Below are positions 1 through 10,853 of a stretch of DNA of 64,000 nt, piece after piece. The notes under the pieces were generated by a model. The model made no database searches, was not told the DNA's origin, and saw only the letters and a list, made by a program, of their open reading frames with translations. A program made the position numbers and the translations under genes. Source of the stretch: Gelatoporia subvermispora B (taxonomy: Eukaryota > Basidiomycota > Agaricomycetes > Polyporales > Gelatoporiaceae); assembly GCA_000320605.2 (NCBI GenBank), contig KB445806.1:625009-689008 (forward strand). Direction: 5' to 3'. Numbering within the stretch: the first letter of the stretch is position 1; every line of letters begins with the position of its first letter.

Positions 1-2135
1 GAAGACTGGGCGCCCTGAATATCAGTTACCCTCAGTGCCGACGGTCTCCCGTGATGTCCAGGCTGCGTTTGAAGGTGCACGCAAGCAAATCGAATGCCTT
101 CTGAAGGTGCGTTCTCTTTGAACTTTGATATTTCCGAGCTAATCACTAACTATCTATTCTACAGGAGCATCCAGGCGAATTAAGCTTCGCCACGGATTGC
201 TGGACGTCCCCGAACCATCAGGCCTTTATGGCCATTACGGTACATATGCATCATCAAGGCAAGCCCTTGAGCATGCTCCTTGACATCATCGAGGTGCCTT
301 CGGCTCACACAGGGACCAAGTTGGCCTCTGTGTTTCAGCAAGTTCTCGAGGACTACCATCTGCAGGACAAGGTTAGTCTACTATCACTTTTCCCGCTTCA
401 TTTTAACAGTGTATCTCTAGATTCTTGGTGTTACTCTAGACAATGCCACGTCGAACGACATGATGATCGACCGGCTCGCAGAGCTTCTTGACGACTTTCC
501 AGGTGCAGCCAATCAAACGCGCTGCTTCGCGCACATCGTAAACCTTGTGGTCAAGAGCATCATGCTCGCGTTCGACTCACGTAAACACGGGAAAGAAGAT
601 CCTTTGCTCGCTGCTGAAGACATGCTCGCAGACGTTCTGGAGAACCTTGACCTCGAGCCCGAGGATGGTGACAATCTGGACAGCCTCGAGGTGGAGCATG
701 ATGATGAAGATGGTGTTGTCGACGAGAGACATCTCATGACAGACAGCGCACGCGAGGAGCTTGACAACGACATCGAGCCCATCAAGCACATGCTAACCAA
801 GGTTGGCTTCTGGGCTTCTAGTTTTTGGGAGTACTGACACTTTCTTTGACAGATCCGCAAGCTGTCATTCGCTGTCATTCATTCGTCGACCCGACTTCTT
901 CCCCGGTGGTTCAAAATTCTCGCTAAACTCAACATGCCCAAGCGAAAGATCCCGCGTGACGTTGCTACGCGTTGGAATTCTACCTACGAGATGCTCACGT
1001 TTATACGTGAGTATCGAGAGGCCATCGATACACTGACAAGTGACCGCGCCCTCAGTCTACGACAATTCGAGCTGAGCGACGAAAAATGGGACATCGTGTC
1101 TCAGCTTGAGGATTCTCTCAAGGTATGTATTCTTATCTCACCCTTGTCTCTCGGATCTGAACTCACCATGCTTCTCTTGCAGATCTTCAAGCATGCGACG
1201 CAATTCTTCTCGCGTGCGACGCCAAATCTCACGACAGTTATTCCCGCAATGGATTTCATCAACAAGAGTCTCACGACTGCATCAACTGATCCACAATATC
1301 TGCTGTGCATCCGGGCAGCCCTTGCCCTGGGCAAAGCGACGCTCAATCGGTACTATGATAAGACGGACCACTCAGAGGTCTATCGTATTGCAATGGGTAC
1401 GTGTAGCTTAACGTCTCGAATGGATTGCAAAGCTGATTTGGATTACCAGTGCTGCATCTGAAACACAAACTTAGTTATTTCAAGACTGCGCGGTGGGAGC
1501 AAGAATGGATCGACGCCGCAGAAGACATTGTGCGTGCGGAATGGTCCCGTAAGTACGCGAATCGCACGAGCGAATGGGACCACAAGGGATCGACAACGTC
1601 CGGACTAGAGCGGGTATGTTACATGTATACTACGCTGATATTCCCATCACCATGCTAATTTCCTTTGCTTCCCATTCCCAGAAGCCATCGGAGAACGTCT
1701 TCGATGACCTGTTCTTGGACAGCTCCAGCACTCCGACACGAGAATCGCGTGACAAATTAGATCGTTATCTCGCATCGGAGTGCGAAGATATTAGTGACAA
1801 GACCGAGGAGGCAATGCGCTGGTGGCATAACCGCCGGCATCAGTTTCCTCGCCTCTCAAGGATGGCGTTGAATTATTTGAGTATTCCCGGTGAGCCATCG
1901 ACTTGTATAGCTGAGCCGAACCTTGACTGACCCGAGATCTGTATAGCGACATCGGTTGACGTCGAGCGTGTATTCAGTCGCGGTCGACTGTTGCTATCAC
2001 ACATCCGGAACGGCCTCTCGGCGCAATCCGTTCGGGCCCTCCTGAGTCCTGTGTCTCGGCGACTGGTTCCAGGGTGATTTAATCAAAGAGTCTGATATTG
2101 TATCATTAGTTCGTAGTAGTACAGGATCGAAATAA
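1..2135 (+). pseudogene. hAT transposase, partial at 5' end and frameshifted near C-terminus
   Basis: Several short-intron exons encode an RNase H-like hAT transposase. The reading includes TDCWTS with the first catalytic Asp (about 190-215), LDNATSNDMM with the second (about 435-465), the RCFAHIVNLVVK Cys/His helix (520-555), VATRWNSTYEML (about 958-993) and the C-terminal dimerisation segment SVDVERVFSRGR (about 1954-1989) with its conserved Glu. Beyond RALL the frame ends at a TGA near 2075. Removing 7 nt (CCTGAGT, about 2039-2046) would restore the conserved LCLGDWFQGD tail, which then stays open to 2135. The natural reading is a late 7-nt insertion next to a CCTG/CCTG repeat, so this copy probably makes no full dimerisation domain. 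The N-terminal zinc finger lies outside the window. Confidence 0.85.
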
Positions 2136-2194
2136 TGTACGTAGAGCTAGATAAAATGCAAGAGAGATGGTGGGCAGATACACAGGCCTGCGCA

Positions 2195-2327
2195 CACATG
2201 CATAGACCCGCGTATACCCGTGGAGACCCTCGGGACCCTCGGAGGACCCTTACCCTTGAGCGCGGGTGCCTAACCCGGGCGGGTGGGGGTACGGGTATGG
2301 GCGCTCGCACCCGCGGATAGACCCGTG
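2195..2327. repeat. Subterminal ACCCG/CGGGT repeats and right terminus of the hAT element
   Basis: ACCCG-type words in direct orientation (for example 2205-2223) are followed by CGGGT-type words in the opposite orientation (about 2277-2300) and again by ACCCG words up to the end at 2327. Dense subterminal motifs of this kind are known transposase-binding sites in hAT elements. Binding here is inferred. Confidence 0.55.
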
Positions 2328-3691
2328 AAAAGCACTAATCAGTGTAGTAAGAAGATCGCGACCATGTACATCCTTCCTACCAACGGCACCACCATTCTTT
2401 TCGACGGCAAGCGATTGTAGCACGGCTGCCTTCTTCTCTTGTACCAGTTCCATTCCGATGCGGTGCATCATGCCGCGTGCTTCCTCGAATTTTTTCAAGC
2501 GTGTTCCGGGCTGAATGGATACAATTTCCAGACCGGAACTCCATTAACATTCAGATAATTGAGCACTCACGAGTCTGCTCAAGATCGGGATGGCTGCTTG
2601 CAACATAGCCAATACAGAGGAACTTCGCTTAGTCGTAGAGAAGATGGTATTGAATGCATCAAAAAGCTCGTTATTCTTCGATGGATTGAACGCATCAAAT
2701 TCATAATTGAAGCCTATACTCCCAATGAGAGCCTCAGTCGAGCGGACTGCTCATTGCCTTACCCACCGACCCGATGATATTCAAAGTCGCCTTCGTCAGA
2801 CCGTCACAAACGTCAATACGAGCAGTGCCGTCAGTCTCTTGAATCGCACTATCCCAGAAGTTTTGCAGCTAGCGTAAGTTGTCGTCAGTGATACTATTCA
2901 TTACCCAGTCCGCTGTCTTCTATACCTCGATGGCTTTGTCCATAAATGTGCCCGTCAATTCGCGAATTTGTGCTGGACCAAACGCAGGGTTCTATCATCC
3001 GAGTTAATTGTGCAGCTGTGTCACCATGATACTAACTCTCACCATGATTCTCCTCTGTGTCAGGATAGCCACTATCAGATAACGGGCCGAGGAACTGTGG
3101 CCAGTGGCCACGTTTACTCACCTGTTTACGGTGTTCCTCGCCTAGAGGTGAACAATTTGAGGTAAACGGGGACATTCATAATCAATTCGCTTCATACGCA
3201 CCTTCTGCAACTAATACACCTGATTGGGTAATGTGTTTATTGACTTGGGAAGTAATCCAATATACTGTTACATACCTTCTCCCAGAAGCTTTGACAGAAA
3301 GAAGCGCGACGCCCTTGGTTTTGGGAACTCCGTGGAATGCCTTAGGATATAATTTATTACCTTCAGGTCCATCGTAAAGATCTGGTGCATCTAGACAATA
3401 GTGTCAAGCACCGAATCGGACTAGCTATCTGAGACTATCGCAGCGTACGTTGAATAAACCATAGTATTTGTACGTGTTTCCATATTTTTCGACCCATCCT
3501 TCGAGTACACGATCGTCATCTGCGTCGAACATTTGCTTGAGGTTGCCAAAGTACAGACTTGCGCTGGGCGGTCCACGGATGTAGCGAAAACGCGTGAACC
3601 ACGGGTGGACCAAGAAACGAACAAGCCTATACACTGCATAGGCTGAACACGCGTAAATCAGAGGCCAGAGTAATCTGAAGATAACACTCAT
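2328..3691 (-). pseudogene. Cytochrome P450, 5' portion, interrupted by the hAT element
   Basis: The ATG at 3691 opens a membrane anchor (about residues 1-30) followed by the proline hinge FRYIRGPPSASLYFGNL. Later exons read in order as P450: KYGNTYKYYGLF (about 3445-3480), HSTEFPKPRASRF (3300-3360), AEGEEHRKQ, RRIMNPAFGPAQIREL (about 2955-3060), TDGTARIDVCDGLTK (2790-2835), FNYEFDAFNPSKNNELFDAFN (2655-2715) and GRDLLTTLISA (2330-2370), the start of the I-helix region. All introns are short and phase-consistent, and no stop was seen before the break. Reading then enters the hAT terminus, so the oxygen-binding I-helix, ExxR and haem-Cys segments are displaced beyond the left edge or lost. The family resembles membrane-bound basidiomycete P450s, but no CYP number can be given. 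Confidence 0.85.
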
Positions 3692-3749
3692 GGCGGAAAG
3701 AAAGACGAGGTTGTGATGGATCGCCCTGTGTAGGCACCAGTGAGCTTTG

Positions 3750-3760
3750 AGCTTTTATAT
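3750..3760 (-). promoter_or_regulatory. TATA box of the interrupted P450
   Basis: The minus strand reads GATATAAAAGC about 60 nt upstream of the P450 ATG at 3691. Position and sequence fit a canonical TATA element. No experimental start site is implied. Confidence 0.45.
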
Positions 3761-3761
3761 C

Positions 3762-4330
3762 TGAAACCGAATACTCAGCCTCTTGAATAGACGCGCAGGT
3801 CCTGTTACGGAACCGCATGCGAGAATGACTCCGCGACATCGTGGGTGGTTCCAACAACGAATATGCTGCAATTGTGACGCAGTCGACTGCGAAAAGACCG
3901 CAGCTCCACTTCAGGACTGAGTCCTATACCGACAGAATGTCGCTTTGTTATTTACCCCTGCCACTCAGACTCAGAGAGTGTGCCGAGCGGATAACGCGGA
4001 GTATTCGCGTTTCTCCTCATTTCTTCCGCCTTCATTTCCAGGCTCGATCTAGCGACCCAGTGGTCTCTGCAGCACAGAAAATGGACCACGTGGCTAGAGC
4101 CCCTTTAACCGGGCTTCAAAATGAACTGGGCCTCACATGCTGGTCAGGCAACATACAGCTATGCTGCTTCTATAGATAGTTCAAACAAGGTCAAGAACTG
4201 GATGATCGTCGTCATCATCTATTCATCTGAGGCAAAATGCGGCATTAATTCTGCCCTCTAGGAAGCCGTAGAAAAGTGAGAGCTGAGTGCAGGTGGTGTG
4301 CACAAACTTATGGAGAAATAATGTGCATTT
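3762..4330. other. Intergenic spacer between the two P450 relics
   Basis: Only short overlapping reading frames with no recognisable domain or splice pattern were seen. Nothing specific is annotated. Confidence 0.5.
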
Positions 4331-4334
4331 GAGA

Positions 4335-6227
4335 CTAGAGACGTTGGTATCGCTTGACGAGCAGGGGCATTTGGTTGCCCTTCTCCTGCTCGCTCTTGAC
4401 GACGGGCTTCTGCACGCCTTGCGAAAGTGCCTCAATGTCCTCGGCGGGAACGGCAAGCTCAAACTCGCATGTTCGTACGAGTGAGAAGAGCAGGGCTTGA
4501 ATCCTGACACAATCGGTGGCCGGGCCAGACGTGGGCATCAAGGCGGCTCACTCGACGAGGCTGAAGCGGTGTCCGATACAGGCGCGGGACCCTCTAAGAA
4601 AAGTGAGGATATGACTCCACGCTTCAGGAATGCCTGAGGCAGCTTCGGGAAGACATGCTCATCGCTCGGGCTTGATTTCGCAGGCATCTTCACCCTCAGA
4701 GCGCCTTCGACCTGTTGGCAGCCGCAATCGGAATGATGAGGTTCGTGCATTTGTCCATCCTGCGAGTAGCTTCAGCCAGACTTAACTATCTACTCATGAA
4801 TAAGACATACCTGAGAATATCATGTATCACCCCACGAGCGTCAGTATAAGACGTTGCCAAGGGGTGTGAGTCGTCCCTCGCTGCCTATCTGATAGATTTG
4901 CAACGTGAGTAAATCGCGTTCCTGCGGATCCTCCTGCATGACATCGCCATCCTTCTGATGTGCGAGAGACTCCATGACAGTCGCTTTGTTTTCCTGCACG
5001 AACTCCGCGAAAATACGCCGCATCACACTTTGCGGTTCTCCAATTCGTCTCATGTTTTCATTAGGCTGCACGGTACATACGATGAGCATCGTCTTGAGGT
5101 AAGTAGGAAGTGGCGCACGATGATACGAAGGGACGGGAAGAACGCTTGGAGTACTGGGAAGATAGGGAAGTCCTCTTCTACGGGAAGGCCTTGAAGAGCC
5201 CATCTCGCTTGCTGGAGTTGAGTGCGTCCACCTCGTAGCTGAAGCCTGTTATGCGTCATCATTTCAAATTTGCTAGCCGCTAGCATACGTTGAGCCCTAC
5301 CAGCTAAACAGGTGATATTCATAGTTGTTCTGGTCAGGCCGTTCAACACGCCGATACGAGTCCGCTCTCCATGGCTTGTTACCTCGTTCGCCCAGGTGCA
5401 GCTATTCGGAAATATCTTGCTTGAATGCATCGAACGCGGTGTAAGATAGGCTCACTTCGTTAGCATTCGACGAATATAGACGTCAGCTCCCGGATCTGAG
5501 CAGGCTCGAACGCTGGATTCTGTCGGTTCGTGAATTGATGTTCTATAAATTTGCTAGCATGAGGTTCTACCAGGACTCGTCTCTGTTCGTCATCCTTGTC
5601 ATCAGGTTCTCCATGCGATGCTCATGTAACTTAATTGTTTCCGGTGTTGCTCGCCTGGGGCAACATAATATCGATATTACTCCGATAGACTTAGTCCAAA
5701 GAGCCAGTCACCTTCTGCAAAGAACAGCCCTGTGTGGGGCTTCGTGAGACATAGTGCGGCACGAGATGTACATGGGCACATACCACCCCCTATAAGCTTG
5801 GAAAAGAAAGAAAGGGTTTCAGTCGGCTTCGGGTAATTTACGGATGTGTCAATACATAGTTGAGAGCTCTCAAATTGACAGTATAGACACGTCGAACCTG
5901 GACGTTGGGATGAAGGTCTCGAAATGAGACGGACCAGAATGGCACAATTGAAACTGGTTCTCAGGAACGTGTTGTACCTAACGGTATTTTCATACTTCCC
6001 TACCCATACTTCCCTACCCACTCCTCGAACAGCTCAAATTGTCACTACCATGATCAAAAATCCGCTTGAGATTGCCAAATAGGAGGCTTCCGCCGGACGG
6101 CCCAGGGAAGATAGCGCAGGTGTGAGAAATATGTCTTAATGATGAACTGAGCAATTTTCATCAAAGCATAAGCTGAGCCTGCGAGCGCAAGCGGTACAGC
6201 AACGTCTGAGACGGAAGAGACATGCAT
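4335..6227 (-). pseudogene. Second cytochrome P450, degenerate (frameshift, internal deletion, nonsense codon)
   Basis: This is a paralogue of the upstream P450 in the same orientation. The ATG at 6227 opens an anchor (ALAGSAYALMKIAQ), but one extra T near 6104 throws the frame before the GPSGGSLLFGNLKRIFD hinge. Further exons read as YENTVRYNTFLRT (about 5940-6015) and VQENKATVMESLAHQKDG (about 4935-4990), then PQERDLLTLQ. At this point the reading jumps to a late segment (LIIPIAAANRSK, 4700-4750), so the I-helix and ExxR are missing. The haem-binding stretch [13 protein letters not shown] is present (about 4585-4620), but a TGA replaces the expected Trp after KPER near 4670. A final intron leads to LLFSLVRTCEFELAVPAEDIE, and the frame ends at 4335. 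It cannot encode a working enzyme. Confidence 0.8.
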
Positions 6228-6625
6228 GATGTCAGGTGCGAAGCAGTGCTAGGCTCCACATTTGCAAGATCTGCTTCTGCACCCGACCATGGACGAATGA
6301 TATTAGACGTCAAGGAGAGCAAGGATGGGCTGGAGCCACGGCAATCAGTTCAAATGAGGAGAAATACATGGAGCTCGTGATAAAGGTCGCTGTATGCCGG
6401 ACTGTGCTCTCCCCGAGCTCCTCAAAGCAGCCTGTGAACGCACCACGACACAGCTCTTGTAAGTATCGAGGAGAAATTCGAAGTATATTCATGAAACACG
6501 AGCGTAATTCTTGTGCGATGTTTCATAACTGAGAACTTTTAGCGACCTCCGCGATGCTCTGGTGACGAAGCCCGGGAAAAGCGTGTCAGCCGCCTGAGAC
6601 GTCTCAAAGGCGCCAAAACTGGAGG

Positions 6626-7517
6626 TTGTACGTCAACTCCTTAAGCACGATGCCGACGTCAAGACAGAGGGCAGTGAATGCTTTTGGAACCGCGCTGCGA
6701 GCTGCATCTGGTCGCGAAGATGTGGATATTATGCGTCTGCTCATTAAGCATGGCGCCAATGTCAATGAAGATGGTGGAGACTACGTGACCGCACTGCAGG
6801 CCGCGTCTTACTGCGGTTCTCTGGAACTCATGGGTTTGCTAATTGAGTACCGCGCCGATGTCAAGACGGAGGGTGGACGCTATGGGTCCGCACTGCAAGC
6901 TGCGTCTGAAGGCGGACTCGAGGTCGTACGCATGTTTATCCGGCATGGTGCCGACGTCAGTGCACACAATGTAAAGAGCAGGATTGCACTGAACGGCGCG
7001 TCTCAAGACGGACATCTGGAAGGTGTACGACCGCTCCTCGAGCATGGCGCCGCCGTCAAAGAATGGCGCCGGTGTCAACACGAACGGTGGACACTATGAG
7101 ACCGCACTCCAAGCCGCATCTCACGGCGGACATCTGGGATCGTGGGTCTGCTCTGATAGCAAGGCGCACATGTCTATGCAGCAATTGGAAAGACTGGAAC
7201 CGCTCTGTACAGTGCATCCGCAGAAGGACATATGGAGGTTGCGAGTCTGCTCATCCAGTATGGCGCCGATGTCAACCCGGAGGGTGGACACTATGGGACC
7301 CCACTACACGCCGCATGTAGACTTGGACATCGCAAGGTCGCGCGCCTGCTCGTTGAGCGCGGCGCAGACATGAAGGCACAGGACAGCGACGGAAGAACCT
7401 GCCTCCGACTTGCAATGGATGGCGCCCTCTCCAGATAGCAAGGAAAGCCTCATGATAGACCGTATGGGCAAGCGTGCGATTGCTGCTTTTCTACAGGAGC
7501 ATGGTGCGGATGTGTAG
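6626..7517 (+). pseudogene. Ankyrin-repeat protein, multiply frameshifted
   Basis: At least seven ankyrin repeats of about 34 residues follow one another. Examples are DIMRLLIKHGANVNEDGGDY, GLEVVRMFIRHGADV and MEVASLLIQYGADVNPEGG. Many units share an unusual EGGxYGxALQAAS core, close to the repeats of large basidiomycete ankyrin/NACHT proteins. The frame changes near 7060, near 7140 and near 7430, where LRLAMDGALSR meets a stop while another frame continues SKESLMIDRMGKRA to a TAG at 7517. No good splice sites fit these switches, so small indels are the simpler reading. No NACHT or other effector domain was found upstream. It is either a relic or the C-terminal fragment of a larger gene. Confidence 0.7.
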
Positions 7518-8320
7518 TGTATACCGTACATGTTTGATGTCTTGTCACGTCTGAATATCTTGCCAGGTGCTTTCGCTCGCATTGAGGTACTATTGTAATT
7601 TGTAGGTTCTAGCATCAGTATTGTACTTCCTCGAAACACATTGGGTTTCTCATTTGGTTCCCAGGACTATGCGCAGGACTGTCGAGAGATGACATTGTGC
7701 CTATTCTGTGAATTCGTCTAGGACGTCGAATCATGCGAGCGAGACTGTGCAGCTGCGAGGCTATTGATTACCGACGATTGTCTACTGTTGCGGTTTTTTT
7801 TCGACAAAGACACTCACAAGAACCAAGATCACACAGCCCGTCTTCGTATGTTTCGAATGTAGTTGCACTTTCTCCGTAAGTCCAGCGTGCTCGTGAAGTG
7901 CGGTTGAGCGAAAGACGCCAGAGAATACTGGAAAGGGGCGAAAATAGCACATCCAGCATAGTACGCCTTTTTCGAAATTTCTCCAACGGCGTGGTGCCTT
8001 ATCCCAGCGAGCTTCCCGACTGGCCTCCCCTCCCGGGCTGATTACATCTGAATGATGTGCATACTACGGCGACCTGAGAAAAGCGGTATTAGAGAGGTAC
8101 CCTGGCCTAGCATGCTCTGGCTCTACCTCAGGAAAATCCGATTCTTGCGCGGACCGCTGCACAAGAGAAATCCATGATCACCCTGGGGCAGTCAGCGAGA
8201 TTCTGCGTACCCCATCTACCAATCAAGCCCTCGCCTCACAGCGTTGACTCTTTCTCCTAACCACCCGTCTCCTTGCTCACACCGCCTGCCTCCTGTTTTG
8301 GACGGATCCTGCGCCACCCT
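7518..8320. other. Intergenic region, no supported gene
   Basis: A T-run (7795-7801) and short open frames on both strands are present, but none shows a domain or a consistent splice structure. Confidence 0.5.
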
Positions 8321-8332
8321 GACTCGTAGCGG

Positions 8333-9061
8333 TATGTGTTCCAGCCTCGCTGTGCACGCCTGTCTCGCGCGGTTGATCATCGATCATCGTACGTTCCTTT
8401 CCACCCACATGATCGTGCCAGAGCACATCCCTGAGCGCCCGCTCGATGTCCTTATCGTCCACTCAAGACTTTGAGTCACATGCCATCCAAGATTTGGTGT
8501 CGCGGCCGCAGTAGACGGTATTCCTCAACCTCACCTTCGGGCGAAGCTCAAAGCTCTTCCAGACGAAGGAGAATCCGCCGGCCGGGTCTACGCACAACAA
8601 CGGGGTATAGACAGCGACAATATACAGAAGTTCGAGTGGGCTCAGGCACGCTCACACGCACGCGCATTGCGCACAGCGAGGCGTGTACATGTAACCATGC
8701 AGGTTGTGGAGAAGCTCAGACGCCGAGGTTGCGGTAGAAGGAAGAGAAGTAACCGTAGACCGCGGGGCGCCAGAGAAAGCGTTGCAGGTCCTAAGACAGG
8801 ATGGCGTCCCAGGGATTTTGTGCGGCTCGACAATGGGGTCGTGCGGCCACTCCAAGCTGCCTGCACTGCCCGATTCGGAGATCGGTGACGAGGATGATAG
8901 AAGAGCGGAGAGAGGTCAAAAGGGCTGCAAGGAAGCTCACCGAGGCGATGCAGGCAGCTGTCTGCAACTGTGCCGTCCATTACTGCAAACGAGCCGATGC
9001 AGATGCCATCGCGCTGATTCGACGGAGCGAGCGTGAAATTAGGAGGATTGGCGGCACGTGA
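8333..9061 (+). CDS. Possible multi-exon gene of unknown function (structure unresolved)
   Basis: Three stretches read like protein but lie in different frames. The first (about 8511-8640) gives DGIPQPHLRAKLKALPDEGE and VYAQQRGIDSDNIQKFEWAQ; a 5' exon from the ATG at 8333 joined across a GTACGT...CGCAG intron would enter it in phase. The second (about 8720-8900) gives EVAVEGREVTVDRGAPEKAL and LPALPDSEIGDEDD. The third (about 8893-9061) gives MIEERREVKRAARKLTEAMQ and RADADAIALIRRSEREIRRI, then stops. The joints between patches were not found. Composition (mixed charged residues, few stops) argues for real coding sequence, either a badly split gene or a decaying one. I do not recognise the family. 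Confidence 0.35.
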
Positions 9062-9170
9062 CTCCCCAGGATATCGTCCGGAGAATCACATGGGAACACT
9101 CTCGCGAGTGTTAGATGCAACGACCATGTTTTCGCGCGTGCTCAGCTCTGGTATGCCCCCATTATCCTAG

Positions 9171-10403
9171 ATGTTTTCTCGGTTCTTGTCCTCATCAGCT
9201 CGCTCCTTAGCCACCTCTCTTTTCCATCTGCCCATAGACGACGAAGACGACGACGACGACGTCTTCGACTCTGCGCCCCGGCACATCCTATGGACGTCTC
9301 CTGACGCCGCAGATTCCGACTCCTCCTCTGCTTCCTCTAGCAGCCCGACATCCAGCATCCCCTCGTCACCCTCTGCATCTTATCTACACATTCCGGAGGT
9401 CTCACAAACACCACCACCCCCACTCCCAAAGAAGAACAAGACCGTCATTCGCGAGATCCTTTCGCAAGACGACCTCTACTCTATCCTCGGTGTCGTGCGG
9501 TCCGCACGGCTCGACAAGTACGCTCTACGGCGCGCATACCTCCTCCGAAGCAAAGCATGCCACCCAGAGTAAGTGTTCGCATAGCACCTCCTTTTCCGAC
9601 ACGATGTTCGCAGACCCCGCTGAACTCACCCTCCGCGCAGTAAGTTCCCGGATGACCCGGAAGCGACCAAAGCCTTCCAGAAGGTCTCCGTCGCGTACGA
9701 TGTGCTGAGCACGCCCGCGTCCAAACGCTCCTACGACTCGCGCCCGCGCAACACCCCCTACGAGTTCTTCTCCGCCCGCCCGTTTGCGCACTCCGAGGAC
9801 ACCCTGCGCGGTGTGCTCCTCGGTGTCTTCAACGATCTCCTCGACGGAGATCTAGAAATGGTCCGCTCGCTGCTCCGTACGTAATCCGAACTATCCCTGC
9901 GCCTCTGCGCCAAGCAGCTGATTCTTCATATATCAAGGCACGGTAAACGACATGAACCCCTCGCTCCGGCTCGGCGAAGACGGCATAAACGCCGTGCTCC
10001 TCACCCTCCAGTCCATCCGCGAGCGCGCCCTCAGTGCGTCTCCCTTCCTTAATCATTTCCACTAACTCACCCACCCGGCGCTCCCTTAGCCTGCCGCGCC
10101 TGCCTGCTCGCCCTGCACAACGAGCTCACCACAATGCTCGAAGTGCAGCGCGAGCTCCGTGCCGCGCCGCTCCTCGCCCTCCGCGCACGCGCGCGCCTCG
10201 GGCTCGGGCTCGCGCGTCTCCTCGTCGGCCTCCCTCTTGCGCTCGACGCCGCCGTCCGCCAGCAACGCGCCGGGCGCGATGCGGACGCGGGACTCGACAG
10301 CGTGGCTGCGAGCGAGCGGAACGCTGCGATGAACCGTCGAGTGTACGCGCTATTGCGTACGATCGGGCGCGTCCTTGAGCGGATGGAGCGGGTGCTGCAA
10401 TAA
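9171..10403 (+). CDS. J-domain (DnaJ-like) co-chaperone
   Basis: Exons 9171-9568, 9641-9876, 9938-10033 and 10090-10403 join in phase to give about 347 residues. The N-terminus is acidic and Ser/Pro-rich (DDEDDDDD, then a serine tract). The J-domain starts near residue 95 with DDLYSILGV, and its HPD tripeptide is created by splicing: CAC CCA GA in exon 1 joins TAAG in exon 2 to give HPDKF, followed by VSVAYDVLSTPASKRSYD. The HPD loop stimulates Hsp70 ATPase, so this should be an Hsp70 partner. The remainder (LLGVFNDLLDGDLEMVRSLL and a Leu/Arg/Ala-rich helical C-terminus) has no zinc-finger or CTD client domain, so it is a type III J protein. Compartment is not evident; no clear transmembrane segment was seen. 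It converges with the zinc-cluster gene. Confidence 0.85.
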
Positions 10404-10853
10404 CCGGTTATCAGCTGCCTTGCCGAGCATCCTGTCCTATCGCGGTATTCCCCCTGTTGTACTCCACCCGCTGCTCACCCTGGCCACGCACACTCTTTGA
10501 GGCCCGGGTTAGAGCACACCCCATAGAATACACCACATCCTACCTATGTACTCCATTTCGGCTCACCTCGTACACTACGTAGACACGCTAACATTATTCC
10601 TTCCTGCTGCTGTACCACATCTATCTCTCATTGTACAATGCGGTGCTATACATACTATCCTTCGTACTCTCGCGGTTCAGAGTCCGTTTGGGCAGCTGTC
10701 ACTGTGCGATATCACGCAAGAAAAGCAAACAAGAGGTGCAACAGAAAAAAACAAAGAGAACGGACAAACTAGAGATCATACAATCGCATATAGGCTTTCA
10801 GCGTACAATCCTTACAGCACAATTCTCACAAACCAATTCCAAGCACTGTCTCA
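10404..10853. other. Convergent intergenic region between J-protein and zinc-cluster gene
   Basis: Both flanking genes end here. Long open frames on the plus strand across 10546-11973 are antisense shadows of the GC-rich minus-strand gene. Nothing else was seen. Confidence 0.55.

Larger units (their letters stand above)
1..2327 (+). mobile_element. hAT-family DNA transposon, 3' part (left end outside window)
   Basis: The stretch carries hAT transposase exons and then about 190 nt of non-coding DNA rich in ACCCG/CGGGT words, as in hAT subterminal regions. The right end is placed at 2327, where the element sequence ends in ACCCGTG, because from 2328 the minus strand reads straight into a cytochrome P450 coding sequence. 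Read outward-in, the end begins CACGGGTC, which fits hAT termini that start with CA. The next 8 bases, AAAAGCAC (2328-2335), are the candidate target-site duplication. The left end lies before base 1, so inverted repeats and the second duplication copy cannot be compared. The family call is firm and the exact boundary is inferred. Confidence 0.85.
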
